Source of the DNA: Anaerotignum faecicola
Lineage (GTDB): Bacteria; Bacillota; Clostridia; Lachnospirales; Anaerotignaceae
Assembly: GCF_003865035.1 (NCBI RefSeq)
Contig: NZ_BHVZ01000014.1
Location: 372,001 to 436,000 of the forward strand
Direction of reading: 5' to 3'
DNA: 64,000 nt
The notes beneath the pieces were generated by a model, which saw only the letters and a list, made by a program, of their open reading frames with translations, was not told the origin of the DNA and did not search any database. The position numbers were made by a program, and so were the translations under genes. Shown piece after piece: positions 51,339 through 60,536 of this stretch. Numbering within the stretch: the stretch's first letter is position 1; each line of letters opens with the position of its first letter.

Positions 51339-52091
51339 ATGAGATGTGCGGCGGATTTTCGGGCAGAGGCCAGAGCGGCGTTGAAGGGACGCTGGGGACT
51401 TGCAATCGGGATTGGTTTTCTTGCGATGGTTTTGGGCGGCTTTACAGGCATGGGACTGCCAGAGATCACATTGAGATTTGAGGGCGGCGACCTTCAGATC
51501 ACCCTTGAGGCATTGGGGCAAACCCTGCACCCGTTAGATATGATTGCAGGAGGAACCCTTCTTGTTGGGCTTGGTGTTATTATCGTGCTTGGCTGGCTTG
51601 TGCGGATGCTGATTGGAATGATTGTTACGGTTGGCTATATGAAATTCAATATGGATTTGATTGATGGCGAGATTGGCGGCGTGGAAATGCTGTTTCGGTA
51701 TTTTCGGCAATGGCGCACAATGCTTGCGGCAGGCTTATTGCAGGCGATATATATCCTTGGCTGGACGCTGCTGTTCATTATTCCGGGGATTATTGCGATT
51801 TATCGTTATTCCATGACAAGCTGCATTCTGGCGGAAAATCCTGAGATGGGGGCAAATGATGCTATTACCCGTTCCAAGGAATTGATGAAGGGGAATAAGT
51901 GGCGGCTGTTTTGCATGGAAATCAGCTTTATCGGCTGGATGATTTTATCTGTTTTTACATTCGGCATTGGGGATTTATGGCTGACACCTTACAGAGCGGC
52001 GGCACACGCAGCATTTTACAGAGAGCTGGTGCCTTTGGCACAGCCTGTGGCAGAGGAAATGCCGACAGAAGAAAACAGTATTTCAGAATAA
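51339..52091 (+). CDS. DUF975 family membrane protein
   Basis: 250-residue integral membrane protein with about five helices. RAEARAALKGRWGLAIGIGFLAM at the N terminus and RYFRQWRTMLAAGLLQAIYILGWTLLFIIPGIIAIYRYSMTSCILAENP are typical DUF975 segments, followed by ITRSKELMKGNKWRLFCMEISFIGW. Function unknown. The ATG at 51339 is preceded by AAAGGGGG; an earlier in-frame ATG at 51276 lies within the promoter. Confidence 0.85.
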   Translation: MRCAADFRAEARAALKGRWGLAIGIGFLAMVLGGFTGMGLPEITLRFEGGDLQITLEALGQTLHPLDMIAGGTLLVGLGVIIVLGWLVRMLIGMIVTVGYMKFNMDLIDGEIGGVEMLFRYFRQWRTMLAAGLLQAIYILGWTLLFIIPGIIAIYRYSMTSCILAENPEMGANDAITRSKELMKGNKWRLFCMEISFIGWMILSVFTFGIGDLWLTPYRAAAHAAFYRELVPLAQPVAEEMPTEENSISE

Positions 52092-52095
52092 AATG

Positions 52096-52138
52096 AAAGT
52101 CCTTCCCATGGGGGTAAGCCTGTGGGAGGGACTTTTTT
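52096..52138. terminator. Terminator between convergent genes
   Basis: AAAGTCCTTCCCA / TGGGAGGGACTTT arms and TTTT, between the DUF975 gene and addB. Confidence 0.85.
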
Positions 52139-52144
52139 GCATGA

Positions 52145-55100
52145 TTATTCGGTTTCGGGGGGCTGTTTGGGGGTGATGCTTTCCCAGAAATCCACTTTAT
52201 CTATTTTCTTCAGCTTTCGCCACTTGGGTGCCTCGGCATAGCTATGGCGGCAAAGGGAGCGATAGCTGCAATAGGCGCAGGGGGTACGCTGCCCATCGCG
52301 ATAGGGGGCAGGGGCAATGATGCCTGCCTTCATGGCATCGCCGATTTCCTGCGTGCGCGTGGCAACGAAATCCAGAATGGCGGCATACTGCTCCTCGGTT
52401 GCGAGATTTGAGGCGGCGGTAGGGTCGCCTTTTTTGGTATAGCCGACAGGCACGATGGCGGAGCTGCGGCTTTCGGCAAGGCTATGATCTAAGCCATGGA
52501 TAAGAACATCCTCCTGCAAAAGCAGTCCCGACATTCGCATTTTTTCATAGAGAATTTTTTCGATTGCCTCGGCGGAAAGCTCCTCATCAAGGGCAAGGGT
52601 GGGGTCTGTGATGCGGAAATAAAAGACACCGCCCGGCTTGAAGGATGCGCCTGTTTTTTTATAATACTTGAGATACGCATCCAGATAAACGAGAAGCTGT
52701 AATTGCAGACCGTAATAAATATCCTGAAAATGGAAGGTCTTATTGCCCGATTTGTAGTCGATGATTTTGACATAGCGTGTGCCGCTGGCATCAAGCAAAT
52801 CCACGCGGTCGATTTTACCGTTAAGAATCAGACTGCCGCCATCCTGTAGGCGAATGACAATCGGGGGGAGGGCTTCATGTGCGCCGAAGCCGACCTCATA
52901 GCCTGCCGGAACGAAATCTCCCTGCTGTAAATGCTGCACCAGCGTCCATGCGGCACGGGTGGAAATGCGTTTCAGGCGGCGGATAAGGTATTGATTTGCG
53001 GCAGAATCCAGAAGGATACGATTGCCCAGACGAGGGGCGGCATCCTCTACGGCGGCATGGATACGGGCGGTGGTTTCTTCCTTCGTGAGCGATGTCCAGG
53101 GGAGGCTGTCCTGCTCCAATTTGTTGGAGAACAGCTCCAGAACCTCATGGAACAGAGACCCCAAATCGGGGGTATTGAGCTGATAAAGCCGCCGTTCCTC
53201 CGCCTTCAGACCATATTCCGCGAAGAAGGAGAAGGGGCAGCCTGCGAATCGTTCCAGACGGGAAACGCTCGAAAAAATATTTTTGCCGTAAAGCGTCTTT
53301 GCCGTTTTCGGGGAGAGCCGCTCGGGCTTTGCCGTTTTGCCGATGCCCTGCTTCAGAAGGGAAAGGTGCTTCTGCCATTGGCTGTTTTCGTCAAAAAAGC
53401 CATAGATATCCTGCCAGAGGGGAGAAAGCGGCGCTTCTGCCGTTGCCTTCCGCATTTCGCCGCCAAGCAGATGGAAAACGGCGGCAGGGGCGGTTTCTTC
53501 TAAATCGAAGGCGGGCATGGGCTCGATTTGCAGGCCTTCATCCAGACGCTGAAGCCGTTCAATCAGAGAGGAGGGGGACAGCTCCCGACCCTCGGCATCA
53601 TTGGCGGCATAGGTGAGCCATAGACCCTTGGAGGGTCTGGTTAAGCCGCGATAGATGAGGAATTGCTCCTCGAAGATTTTCTGCTTGCCGCCGCTTGCCA
53701 GCTCTACGCCTTGGGCGGTCAGAAGGTCGCGCTCGGCTTCGGTGAAAATGCCCTGTGCCGTGGCAGGAGAGGGGAGAACGCCTTCATTGACACCAAGCAC
53801 GAAAAGATATTTGATTTCGGGCAGGCGGCTGCGTTCGATATCCCCAATCAGAAGGCAATCGGCGGTCGGCGGAATGACACCCATGGAGCATTTTTCCAGA
53901 CCTGCCTTGAGAATTTTTGCCATTTCTTCTAAGGTGAGTTCTTCCTTGCCGAGGATGGCATCTGCCTTTTCCAGAACATCCATTACTAATTGCCAAATCT
54001 GGCGGTATTCCTCCGCCTTATTGAGATTGCCTGCGGAGGTGGCGGATTGCGCCCAGACATCGAGCGTTTCGGCGGCGTGGAGCTGCTCCAGATGGGAGAG
54101 CAATGCCTGTAAAAATTCCCGAAGGGGAAAGACCTTCTTCTGCGGAAGGGCAAGAAGGGGGGCGAAGGGCGCAAGCACCCTGTCCCGCAGAAGATTAACC
54201 GCATCTACGGCTTCTGCGCCCTCGCGTTGGATGCCGTAATCCCAAGTATCCTGCCGCCACTTCCAGCCCTTGATGCCATAGGCAAGGACGTAGTTTTCCA
54301 GAATATCGATTTCCTCTGTGGAAAGCAGGCTCAAGCCGGATTTTAAATAGGAGAAAACGGCTTCATATTTAAAATCATACACCAAAATATCCAACAGAGA
54401 GGTCAGCAGGGTGACAAGGGGGTGTGCGGTGGTTTCGCGGCGCGCGTCAATAAAGCAGGGGATATCGTATTCCTCTAAAATGCCGCGCAGACTCTTTTCA
54501 TAGGTCTCCATGGCGTTTGTTACAATGGCAATTTGGCGGAAGCGCAGACCTTCCTCGCGCACCAGACGGAGGATTTTCCCTGCGGCAAAGCGAATTTCCT
54601 CCTGCAGGGAAGGGCAGGCAACCACATGAACGCTTTCGGCAAGCGGTGCTTTGCGGAAAAAGCTGTGGAAATATTCCTGCTCCAGATTGCGGAGGGCATC
54701 CGTTTCGGCACGGAAATTTTTTTCAAGAAGGGTCGGCGGCACGGGGGCAAGCTGTAATTCTTCTGCCAGAGCGAGCAGCTTTTTCTTCGTCAGATATGGT
54801 TCGTAAAATGGCGCGGAGGGCGGCAAAAATGCACCGTAAAAGCTGTTTTTATCCATCGGCAGGGTGATGTTGACCTGCGCGGAAAGCTGCAGCAGGCGGC
54901 GGATGACGCTGTATTCCTGCGGCGTGAAGCCATAAAAGCCGTCCAGCCAGAATTCCGTATCGGCAAAGCCAAGGCTTTCATCCAGACGCTCCGCCAGAAG
55001 CCCAAGGGTTTCATCGGCGGAAATATATTCCTGCCTGAGAAAATCCAGATAGGAACGATAGATGCGGTTCAAATCAGTCAGCTTTTCTCTTGCGGCATGG

Positions 55101-55543
55101 GAAAGCCCTTCTGCCTGCGCGAGGGTTTCTGTATCCTCCGGAGAAATGCGGTACTGAAAAAATTCGGAGATGGTCAGACCCAGCTGGTCGATAAAGCCGG
55201 GCTGCTCCAGAACGCTGTGGAAATAGGAAATATTGTCCTTTTCCGCCAGAAGGATTTTCCGCAGTGCCATTGCCTTGCCGATATCCCCCAGAGGGAGGCG
55301 ATTGCCGATTCCCTTTTTGGAGAACACCCGATGCGCCAGACGACCGAAGCTGAGCACTTCGGCGGTGAGGATGGCGTTCTGCCCGGTTGCGGCAATCAAA
55401 TCCCGTTCCGCCTGTGAGGTGAACTGCTCGGGCACAATGAGAATCTGCCGTTTCGCTCCCGTATTCGATTGATGGATGATTTCCTCTATGCAGAGGTGGG
55501 TTTTGCCTGTGCCGGCTCTGCCGATGATGAAACGCAGTCCCAT
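52145..55543 (-). CDS. addB: ATP-dependent helicase/nuclease subunit AddB
   Basis: Subunit of the AddAB helicase-nuclease that resects double-strand ends for RecA. 1132 residues. N-terminal FIIGRAGTGKTHLCIEEI (Walker A, 5-18), a helicase-like core without full motor function, and a C-terminal RecB-type nuclease domain with KIDRVD and YVKIIDYKSGNK; the iron-sulfur cysteines are in RFAGCPFSFF and the terminal CAYCSYRSLC. ATG at 55543 follows GAAGGGAT; the frame upstream is not family sequence. addA, usually directly after addB, is not here: its 3' side is a convergent unrelated gene. Confidence 0.93.
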   Translation of the reverse strand: MGLRFIIGRAGTGKTHLCIEEIIHQSNTGAKRQILIVPEQFTSQAERDLIAATGQNAILTAEVLSFGRLAHRVFSKKGIGNRLPLGDIGKAMALRKILLAEKDNISYFHSVLEQPGFIDQLGLTISEFFQYRISPEDTETLAQAEGLSHAAREKLTDLNRIYRSYLDFLRQEYISADETLGLLAERLDESLGFADTEFWLDGFYGFTPQEYSVIRRLLQLSAQVNITLPMDKNSFYGAFLPPSAPFYEPYLTKKKLLALAEELQLAPVPPTLLEKNFRAETDALRNLEQEYFHSFFRKAPLAESVHVVACPSLQEEIRFAAGKILRLVREEGLRFRQIAIVTNAMETYEKSLRGILEEYDIPCFIDARRETTAHPLVTLLTSLLDILVYDFKYEAVFSYLKSGLSLLSTEEIDILENYVLAYGIKGWKWRQDTWDYGIQREGAEAVDAVNLLRDRVLAPFAPLLALPQKKVFPLREFLQALLSHLEQLHAAETLDVWAQSATSAGNLNKAEEYRQIWQLVMDVLEKADAILGKEELTLEEMAKILKAGLEKCSMGVIPPTADCLLIGDIERSRLPEIKYLFVLGVNEGVLPSPATAQGIFTEAERDLLTAQGVELASGGKQKIFEEQFLIYRGLTRPSKGLWLTYAANDAEGRELSPSSLIERLQRLDEGLQIEPMPAFDLEETAPAAVFHLLGGEMRKATAEAPLSPLWQDIYGFFDENSQWQKHLSLLKQGIGKTAKPERLSPKTAKTLYGKNIFSSVSRLERFAGCPFSFFAEYGLKAEERRLYQLNTPDLGSLFHEVLELFSNKLEQDSLPWTSLTKEETTARIHAAVEDAAPRLGNRILLDSAANQYLIRRLKRISTRAAWTLVQHLQQGDFVPAGYEVGFGAHEALPPIVIRLQDGGSLILNGKIDRVDLLDASGTRYVKIIDYKSGNKTFHFQDIYYGLQLQLLVYLDAYLKYYKKTGASFKPGGVFYFRITDPTLALDEELSAEAIEKILYEKMRMSGLLLQEDVLIHGLDHSLAESRSSAIVPVGYTKKGDPTAASNLATEEQYAAILDFVATRTQEIGDAMKAGIIAPAPYRDGQRTPCAYCSYRSLCRHSYAEAPKWRKLKKIDKVDFWESITPKQPPETE

Positions 55544-55674
55544 TTTTATCCCTTCTTTCTGATTCGTTTCTTCCTCTATGATACAAAAGGGACAGCCTTT
55601 TTTCAAGGGATGACAGCATAAAGAAGGAAAAAACGGAATATGGTAGGGATAAGAAGGACTGAGGAGGGATTTTC

Positions 55675-56085
55675 GTGGGGCGCACGAGGTTTATGGTAGT
55701 GAAGGCGAAGGAGTTAATCAAAACAGCGGTGTTTGCGGTACTGGGTGTGATTATTCTGGTGGGGTTGATTGCATTTTTTCTGAATATGGGGAAGCATGAC
55801 GGCGCATATCGGGACGGTACCTATTACGAGGAAATGCAGCTTGGCGAAGAAACGGCGGAGATTGCGGTAACGATTGCGGAGGGGCGCATTGCGGAGGTTT
55901 CCATGGAGGAGGCAACAGAGGCGGTGGCGGTGTTTTATCCCCTGCTGGCAGAGGTGACGGAAACGGTCGGGCAGGCGGTGATTGAAAACCAATCGGCAGA
56001 GATTGCAGTGGAGAGCGAGAATCCACATTCTGCACAGGCGATTCTGGATGCGGTGGCGGCGTGTCTGGAGCAGGCGGAGAGATAA
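55675..56085 (+). CDS. Membrane-anchored protein, FMN-binding-like
   Basis: 136 residues: short positively charged start, one membrane helix (about 17-38), then an exterior domain opening with KHDGAYRDGTYYEE and continuing with EIAVTIAEGRIAEVSMEEATE, which resembles the FMN-binding domain (RnfG/NqrC C-terminal type), although the flavin-linking S(T)GAT motif is not seen. It starts with GTG after GAGGAGGGATTTTC. It lies divergently from addB and upstream of the M23 gene. Function unknown. Confidence 0.65.
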   Translation: MGRTRFMVVKAKELIKTAVFAVLGVIILVGLIAFFLNMGKHDGAYRDGTYYEEMQLGEETAEIAVTIAEGRIAEVSMEEATEAVAVFYPLLAEVTETVGQAVIENQSAEIAVESENPHSAQAILDAVAACLEQAER

Positions 56086-56091
56086 GCGCAG

Positions 56092-56111
56092 GTCGAAATC
56101 CTGATTTCGAC
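56092..56111. repeat. GTCGAAATC dyad, second copy
   Basis: 20-bp GTCGAAATC-CT-GATTTCGAC. It is the exact reverse complement of 46267-46286 inside the insert at 46222-46476. Confidence 0.7.
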
Positions 56112-56136
56112 TGAAAGAAAGTAGGGAGGAATACGC

Positions 56137-56499
56137 ATGACGGAGCAGGAAAAACGCCGACGCAGGAGAGAGATGGAGCGGCGGATGCGCGCAAGGCAGA
56201 ATTTTCGGGGGAGAGAAGGACAGGAGCGAAGCGGCACGCTCGCGTTTCGGACGTATGTGACGGCGGTTTTGGTGGGCGGCTGTCTGCTGATTTCTTTATT
56301 TGAGAGCAAAACCTCGGATATGGTCTGCAATAAGCTGAAGGAGACGATTGCTTACCAGATTTCGACGGAGGAAGTGCAGAAATGGAAAAGCAGAGGGGCG
56401 GCACTGCGGAAGGGCGTGGAGGAAAGTTTGCCTGTTTTTCGGGAAAAGCAGGAAAGGGATGAAAGGGTCTACCGTCCCGATACGGAAGAATCGCCCTAG
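56137..56499 (+). CDS. SpoIVFA/M23-like protein, N-terminal half
   Basis: 120 codons: a very basic N terminus (Arg-rich, residues 1-30), one membrane helix at about 42-54 (TYVTAVLVGGCLLISLF), then a helical linker. The layout matches the N-terminal part of SpoIVFA-like M23 proteins, whose peptidase domain should follow in the same chain. Here it is in the +1 frame instead. The frame ends CCC-TAG (56494-56499), where a slip of one base onto CCT would join this part to the next ORF, giving about 268 residues. SD AGGGAGGAATACGC precedes the ATG. See the entry at 56501 and the finding on frameshifting. Confidence 0.7.
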   Translation: MTEQEKRRRRREMERRMRARQNFRGREGQERSGTLAFRTYVTAVLVGGCLLISLFESKTSDMVCNKLKETIAYQISTEEVQKWKSRGAALRKGVEESLPVFREKQERDERVYRPDTEESP

Positions 56500-56500
56500 T

Positions 56501-56944
56501 GTGCTGGTGTGGAAGGGACTTGCATGGGAACGGAAAACGGAGGACTGGCTTGCGCCTGTTTCGGGGGTGGTGACCTCGGACTGCGGCAAGCGGGAAAACC
56601 CCATTTTACATAAACAGGAGCTGCATGACGGGTTGGATATTGCCGTTCCAGAGGGGACAGAGGTGGTAGCGGTTAAAAGCGGCAGGGTGACGGAGGTGCG
56701 TACTTCTGCGACGTATGGCAAGCTGCTGCGATTTGAAACAACGGACGGGTATACGATTTTATATGCACACCTTTCAGAGATATTGGTGAAAAAGGGGGAG
56801 AAAATCAAGCAGGGACAGGTGGTGGCAAAATCAGGGAATACGGGGCTTTCCACAGGGCCGCATCTGCATTATGGGATTTATCGGGATGGGAAGCTGCTGA
56901 ACCCGATGGAGTATTTGCCGGAGAGGGCAACGGAGAAGGTATAG
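56501..56944 (+). CDS. M23 peptidase domain, C-terminal half
   Basis: LytM/M23 metallopeptidase domain, about 147 codons from the first GTG after the previous stop. Zinc and catalytic residues are intact: H-x3-D in QELHDGLDIAVP, the second site in LLYAHLSEI-type strand (ILYAHLSE) and HxH in GPHLHYGIY. Without the preceding half it has no signal peptide or anchor and would be cytoplasmic, which makes little sense for a wall- or spore-linked protein, so fusion by frameshift (programmed, mutational, or a base-calling error) is more likely than a separate gene. In SpoIVFA-type proteins the M23 fold serves regulated processing of the SpoIVFB complex during sporulation. Confidence 0.72.
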   Translation: MLVWKGLAWERKTEDWLAPVSGVVTSDCGKRENPILHKQELHDGLDIAVPEGTEVVAVKSGRVTEVRTSATYGKLLRFETTDGYTILYAHLSEILVKKGEKIKQGQVVAKSGNTGLSTGPHLHYGIYRDGKLLNPMEYLPERATEKV

Positions 56945-56976
56945 AAATATCATCGGAGGTTGGTGAAGATGAGAAG

Positions 56977-57195
56977 TTCGCCAGTTTAGAACTTTCACGG
57001 CAAAACAAAGGCGTTCTTCCTTACTTTTTATGCTAAAAAGTAACAAAAACCCGGGACCCGTTTCGTAATGGGTCCCGGACCCCCACAGACGAGGAAAGGG
57101 ACACAAGGTTTCCCTTTCCAAACCCTTCCCCACAGTGCCGGAAACGGCAGGGAGAAAAGCGGCGCAGGCGCGCCTGCATGTTCTAAACTGGCGAA
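56977..57195. repeat. 219-bp element with 16-bp terminal inverted repeats
   Basis: TTCGCCAGTTTAGAAC (56977-56992) and its exact inverse GTTCTAAACTGGCGAA (57180-57195) bound a non-coding block of stacked hairpins: TACTTTTTA/TAAAAAGTA (about 57022-57042), CCGGGACCC/GGGTCCCGG (about 57052-57079), GGAAAGGGA/TCCCTTTCC (about 57095-57121), TGCCG/CGGCA (about 57138-57151), GCAGGCGCGCCTGC (about 57164-57177). MITE-like. No target-site duplication is obvious. It lies between the M23 gene and rng. Confidence 0.75.
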
Positions 57196-57288
57196 TGACT
57201 TATTTTCGCTAAGGGTATATTTAAAGAAAGAGGTGCAAAACTTGCTTTTTTCGGGTATGATGGTAGGGAGAAAGGTGAGGGATGCAGC

Positions 57289-58734
57289 TTGAAACGAGTT
57301 TTGATGGATATTTCCGCCGACCTAACGCGGATTGCGTTAGCGGAGGACGGCGAATTAAAGGAATTATATTATGAAAGCAAGCGGGAGGAAAGCCTTGTCG
57401 GGAATGTTTACGCGGGGCGTGTGGCAAATGTCATGCCAAATTTGCAGGCGGCGTTTGTAGACATCGGCGCGGAGAAAAACGGCTATTATTATTACGGCAA
57501 TGCAAGAGCCGTTTCCGATGCGGAGAAAAACAGCGCAAGACCGAAGGTCGGGGATACGTTGCTATTGCAGGTGGAGAAGGATGCAGTCGGCACGAAGGGC
57601 GCGGTGCTGACAGGAAAGTTTTCCTTTCCGGGGAAATTTCTGGTGCTTTTGCCGGAGGAGGGCGGCGAAATCGGCATTTCCAGAAAAATTACGGATTCGG
57701 CGGAGCGTGCGCGGATTCGGGAAATTCTGACGGAGCTTCTGCCTGCGGACTGCGGCGCGATTGTCCGCACAAACGGGGAGGGCAAAAGCAGAGAGGAATT
57801 TGAAAGAGAATGGAAGCAGCTTTGGGCAAAATGCGAAAGGCTGAAAACGGGCGAATTTCTGAAGCCGCCTGCGCTGATTTCACAGGAAAACCATCCCGTC
57901 AAGCGTGCCGCAAGGGATTTTTACGGCGCGGATGTGGAGGAATATGTGGTCAATGAGGCGGAAAGCTATCGGGAATTGCTGGAAAGCGGAGACTTTAACG
58001 GCGAGGGACAGCCTGCCCTCAGACTGCATACCGATGCAATTCCGCTATTTGAGGCGTATTTTCTGGAGAGCCAGAGCGAGAAGGCACTGGACGAGCATGT
58101 CTGGCTGAAAAGCGGCGGTTTTCTGGTGATTGAGGAAACCGAGGCTTGCGTGGTGATTGATGTGAACACAGGGAAGGCAGCAGGCAGAGGGGATTTGCAG
58201 AAAACGATTCTGAAAACGAATCTGGAGGCGGCGGAGGAAGCGGCAAAGCAGATGCGCCTTAGAAATCTTTCGGGGATTATCATCATTGATTTTATTGATA
58301 TGGCAGATACGGCGGCGCAGAAGGAGGTTACACAGCGGCTGAAAAAGGCTGTGGCGAAGGATCGCATTAAGACGGTTGTGGTCGGCATGACAGAGCTGGG
58401 GCTGATGCAGGTGACGCGCAAAAAGACCAGACCCTCCCTGAAGCGGCAGATGACAACAAAATGCCGTGCCTGCGACGGCAGCGGCAGACTGCCCTCGATT
58501 GAATGGACGGTGACAAGGATGCGCAGAGAGGCGGAAAGCGTTTTTGCACATACGATTTATAACGAGCTGACAGTGCAGGCGGACAAGCGTCTGCTGGCTG
58601 CCTTTGCCGGAGGGGACGGTGCATGGAAAACGGCACTGGAGAAAAAAAGCGGCGGCACGATTCTTTTGGAGGAAAGCGAAATGGGCTTTGGGCAATATGC
58701 CATGGAGAAGCGGAAGAAAAAAGTAAATGTATGA
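57289..58734 (+). CDS. rng: Ribonuclease G (RNase E/G family)
   Basis: Single-strand endoribonuclease processing rRNA and mRNA. 481 residues: S1 domain inserted at about 35-125 (VGNVYAGRVANVMPNLQAAFVDIG), 5'-sensor and RNase H-like region, the DNase I-like catalytic region with Asp residues in ACVVIDVNTGKAAG and IIIDFIDM, and the zinc-link C-x2-C in TKCRACDGSGRLPS. Starts with TTG, ribosome site AAAGGTGAGG. In many clostridia it sits near rplU-rpmA with the radical SAM TIGR03960 genes; these are not seen here. Confidence 0.95.
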   Translation: MKRVLMDISADLTRIALAEDGELKELYYESKREESLVGNVYAGRVANVMPNLQAAFVDIGAEKNGYYYYGNARAVSDAEKNSARPKVGDTLLLQVEKDAVGTKGAVLTGKFSFPGKFLVLLPEEGGEIGISRKITDSAERARIREILTELLPADCGAIVRTNGEGKSREEFEREWKQLWAKCERLKTGEFLKPPALISQENHPVKRAARDFYGADVEEYVVNEAESYRELLESGDFNGEGQPALRLHTDAIPLFEAYFLESQSEKALDEHVWLKSGGFLVIEETEACVVIDVNTGKAAGRGDLQKTILKTNLEAAEEAAKQMRLRNLSGIIIIDFIDMADTAAQKEVTQRLKKAVAKDRIKTVVVGMTELGLMQVTRKKTRPSLKRQMTTKCRACDGSGRLPSIEWTVTRMRREAESVFAHTIYNELTVQADKRLLAAFAGGDGAWKTALEKKSGGTILLEESEMGFGQYAMEKRKKKVNV

Positions 58735-58911
58735 AAGCGCCGCAAAGGCGTTTTCTTTGTTGCTTTTGCGCTTTGTACACTTTACTGTGCTGAATTGTTT
58801 CTTGACACACATGTGAAAAAGTTATAAAATGAAAAAGGTGTATTTTCGCCATTACTTACAGATTATGTAAAACAATTAAAAATTGCACTTTGAAAACTGA
58901 ATAAGAGGGAG

Positions 58912-60459
58912 GTGTTTTTCATTAATCCGATAAGTATGATTTGTGCTGTCGTAGGTTTGCTGATTGGCGTTATCATCGGTATTGCATACCGCAAGAAGAT
59001 TGCGGAGGGCAAGGTTGGCGTTGCGGAGGAAAGAGCCAACAAGATTGTCGAGGATGCAGTAAAGGATGCAGAGGCCAAGAAGAAGGAAATTCTTCTGGAG
59101 GCAAAGGAAGAGAGCATTAAGACAAAAAATGAACTGGAAAGAGAGGTTCGTGACAGAAGAAACGAGCTTCAGAAAAATGAAAGACGGCTGTTCCAAAAAG
59201 AAGAAACTCTGGACAAGAAGGTAGAGGCTCTGGAAAGAAAAGAGGAGCACATGACCAAAAAGCTGGAGGATTTGGACAGACAGAAGGAAGAAGCAAAGGA
59301 ACTGAGAGAAAAACAGCTCAGAGAGCTGGAACGAATTTCAGGACTGACCACCGAGGAAGCAAAGAATCACATTCTGGCAATGGTGGAAAACGATGTGAAG
59401 CACGAGGCAACCCTGCTCATCAAGGAAACGGAAAGCAAGGCGAAGATGGAGGCGGAAAAACGCTCCAGAGAAATTGTTGCAAATGCAATTCAGCGCTGTG
59501 CGGTTGACCATGTGGCAGAAACAACGGTTTCTGTTGTACAGCTGCCCAATGATGAGATGAAGGGACGTATCATCGGCCGTGAGGGCAGAAACATTCGCGC
59601 TTTGGAAACACTGACAGGCATTGACCTGATTATTGACGACACGCCGGAGGCAGTCATTCTCTCCGGATTTGACCCTATCAGAAGAGAAATTGCAAGATTG
59701 GCACTGGAAAAGCTGATTGTAGATGGGCGTGTACACCCTTCCCGTATCGAGGAAATGGTGGAAAAGGCAAGAAAAGAAGTGGAAACCACAATCCGCGAGG
59801 AAGGCGAGTCTGCAACCTTTGACACAGGTGTCAATGGGCTGCATCCCGAACTGGTAAAGCTGCTGGGGAAACTGAAATACCGCACCAGCTATGGACAGAA
59901 TGTATTAAAGCACTCTATCGAGGTATCCCATCTGGCCGGACTGATGGCGGCAGAGCTGGGGGTAGATGTCGTTCTGGCAAAGCGTGCAGGCTTACTGCAT
60001 GATATCGGTAAGAGTGTGGATCATGAAATGGAAGGCTCTCATGTCAGCATCGGTGTTGGCTTGCTGAAGCGTTACAAGGAAAACCATACCGTTATCAATG
60101 CGGTGGAGGCACATCATGGCGATGTGGAGCCGCAGAGCATTATCGCGGTGCTGGTACAGGCAGCAGATGCCATTTCTGCGGCAAGACCCGGCGCAAGACG
60201 CGAAACCTTGGAATCCTACATTAAGAGATTGCAGAAGCTGGAGGAAATTGCGGACAGCTTCAAGGGCGTTGAAAAATCTTTCGCAATTCAGGCAGGGCGT
60301 GAGCTGCGAATTATGATAGTACCCGAAGATGTGACGGACGAAGGTATGACACTTCTGGCAAGAGAAATTGCTAAGAAGATTGAAGAGGAATTGGAATACC
60401 CCGGTCAGATCAAGGTAAATCTGGTGAGAGAGACCAGAGCCGTGGAATACGCAAAATAA
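58912..60459 (+). CDS. rny: Ribonuclease Y
   Basis: Membrane-anchored endoribonuclease that starts mRNA decay. 515 residues: N-terminal membrane helix ([20 protein letters not shown]), long coiled coil (about 35-195), KH domain ([19 protein letters not shown]) and HD domain ([14 protein letters not shown], with the metal HD) plus a C-terminal region. The start is uncertain: the GTG at 58912 abuts the Shine-Dalgarno GAGGGAG, an ATT at 58921 has ideal spacing, and an ATG at 58936 is too far. Monocistronic, with a terminator. Confidence 0.93.
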   Translation: MFFINPISMICAVVGLLIGVIIGIAYRKKIAEGKVGVAEERANKIVEDAVKDAEAKKKEILLEAKEESIKTKNELEREVRDRRNELQKNERRLFQKEETLDKKVEALERKEEHMTKKLEDLDRQKEEAKELREKQLRELERISGLTTEEAKNHILAMVENDVKHEATLLIKETESKAKMEAEKRSREIVANAIQRCAVDHVAETTVSVVQLPNDEMKGRIIGREGRNIRALETLTGIDLIIDDTPEAVILSGFDPIRREIARLALEKLIVDGRVHPSRIEEMVEKARKEVETTIREEGESATFDTGVNGLHPELVKLLGKLKYRTSYGQNVLKHSIEVSHLAGLMAAELGVDVVLAKRAGLLHDIGKSVDHEMEGSHVSIGVGLLKRYKENHTVINAVEAHHGDVEPQSIIAVLVQAADAISAARPGARRETLESYIKRLQKLEEIADSFKGVEKSFAIQAGRELRIMIVPEDVTDEGMTLLAREIAKKIEEELEYPGQIKVNLVRETRAVEYAK

Positions 60460-60478
60460 TTTTAACACCTGAAACAGA

Positions 60479-60510
60479 AAGAGCCATTCGGAAACGGATG
60501 GTTCTTTTTT
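60479..60510 (+). terminator. Intrinsic terminator of rny
   Basis: GAGCCATTCG-GAAA-CGGATGGTTC followed by TTTTTT. Confidence 0.88.
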
Positions 60511-60536
60511 GGTATTTTGACGAAGGAGGAAGCAGC

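Noticed and set aside
56501..56944. M23 half as an independent coupled gene
   Set aside because: Its GTG overlaps no good ribosome site and the product would lack export; kept only as the fallback to frameshift.
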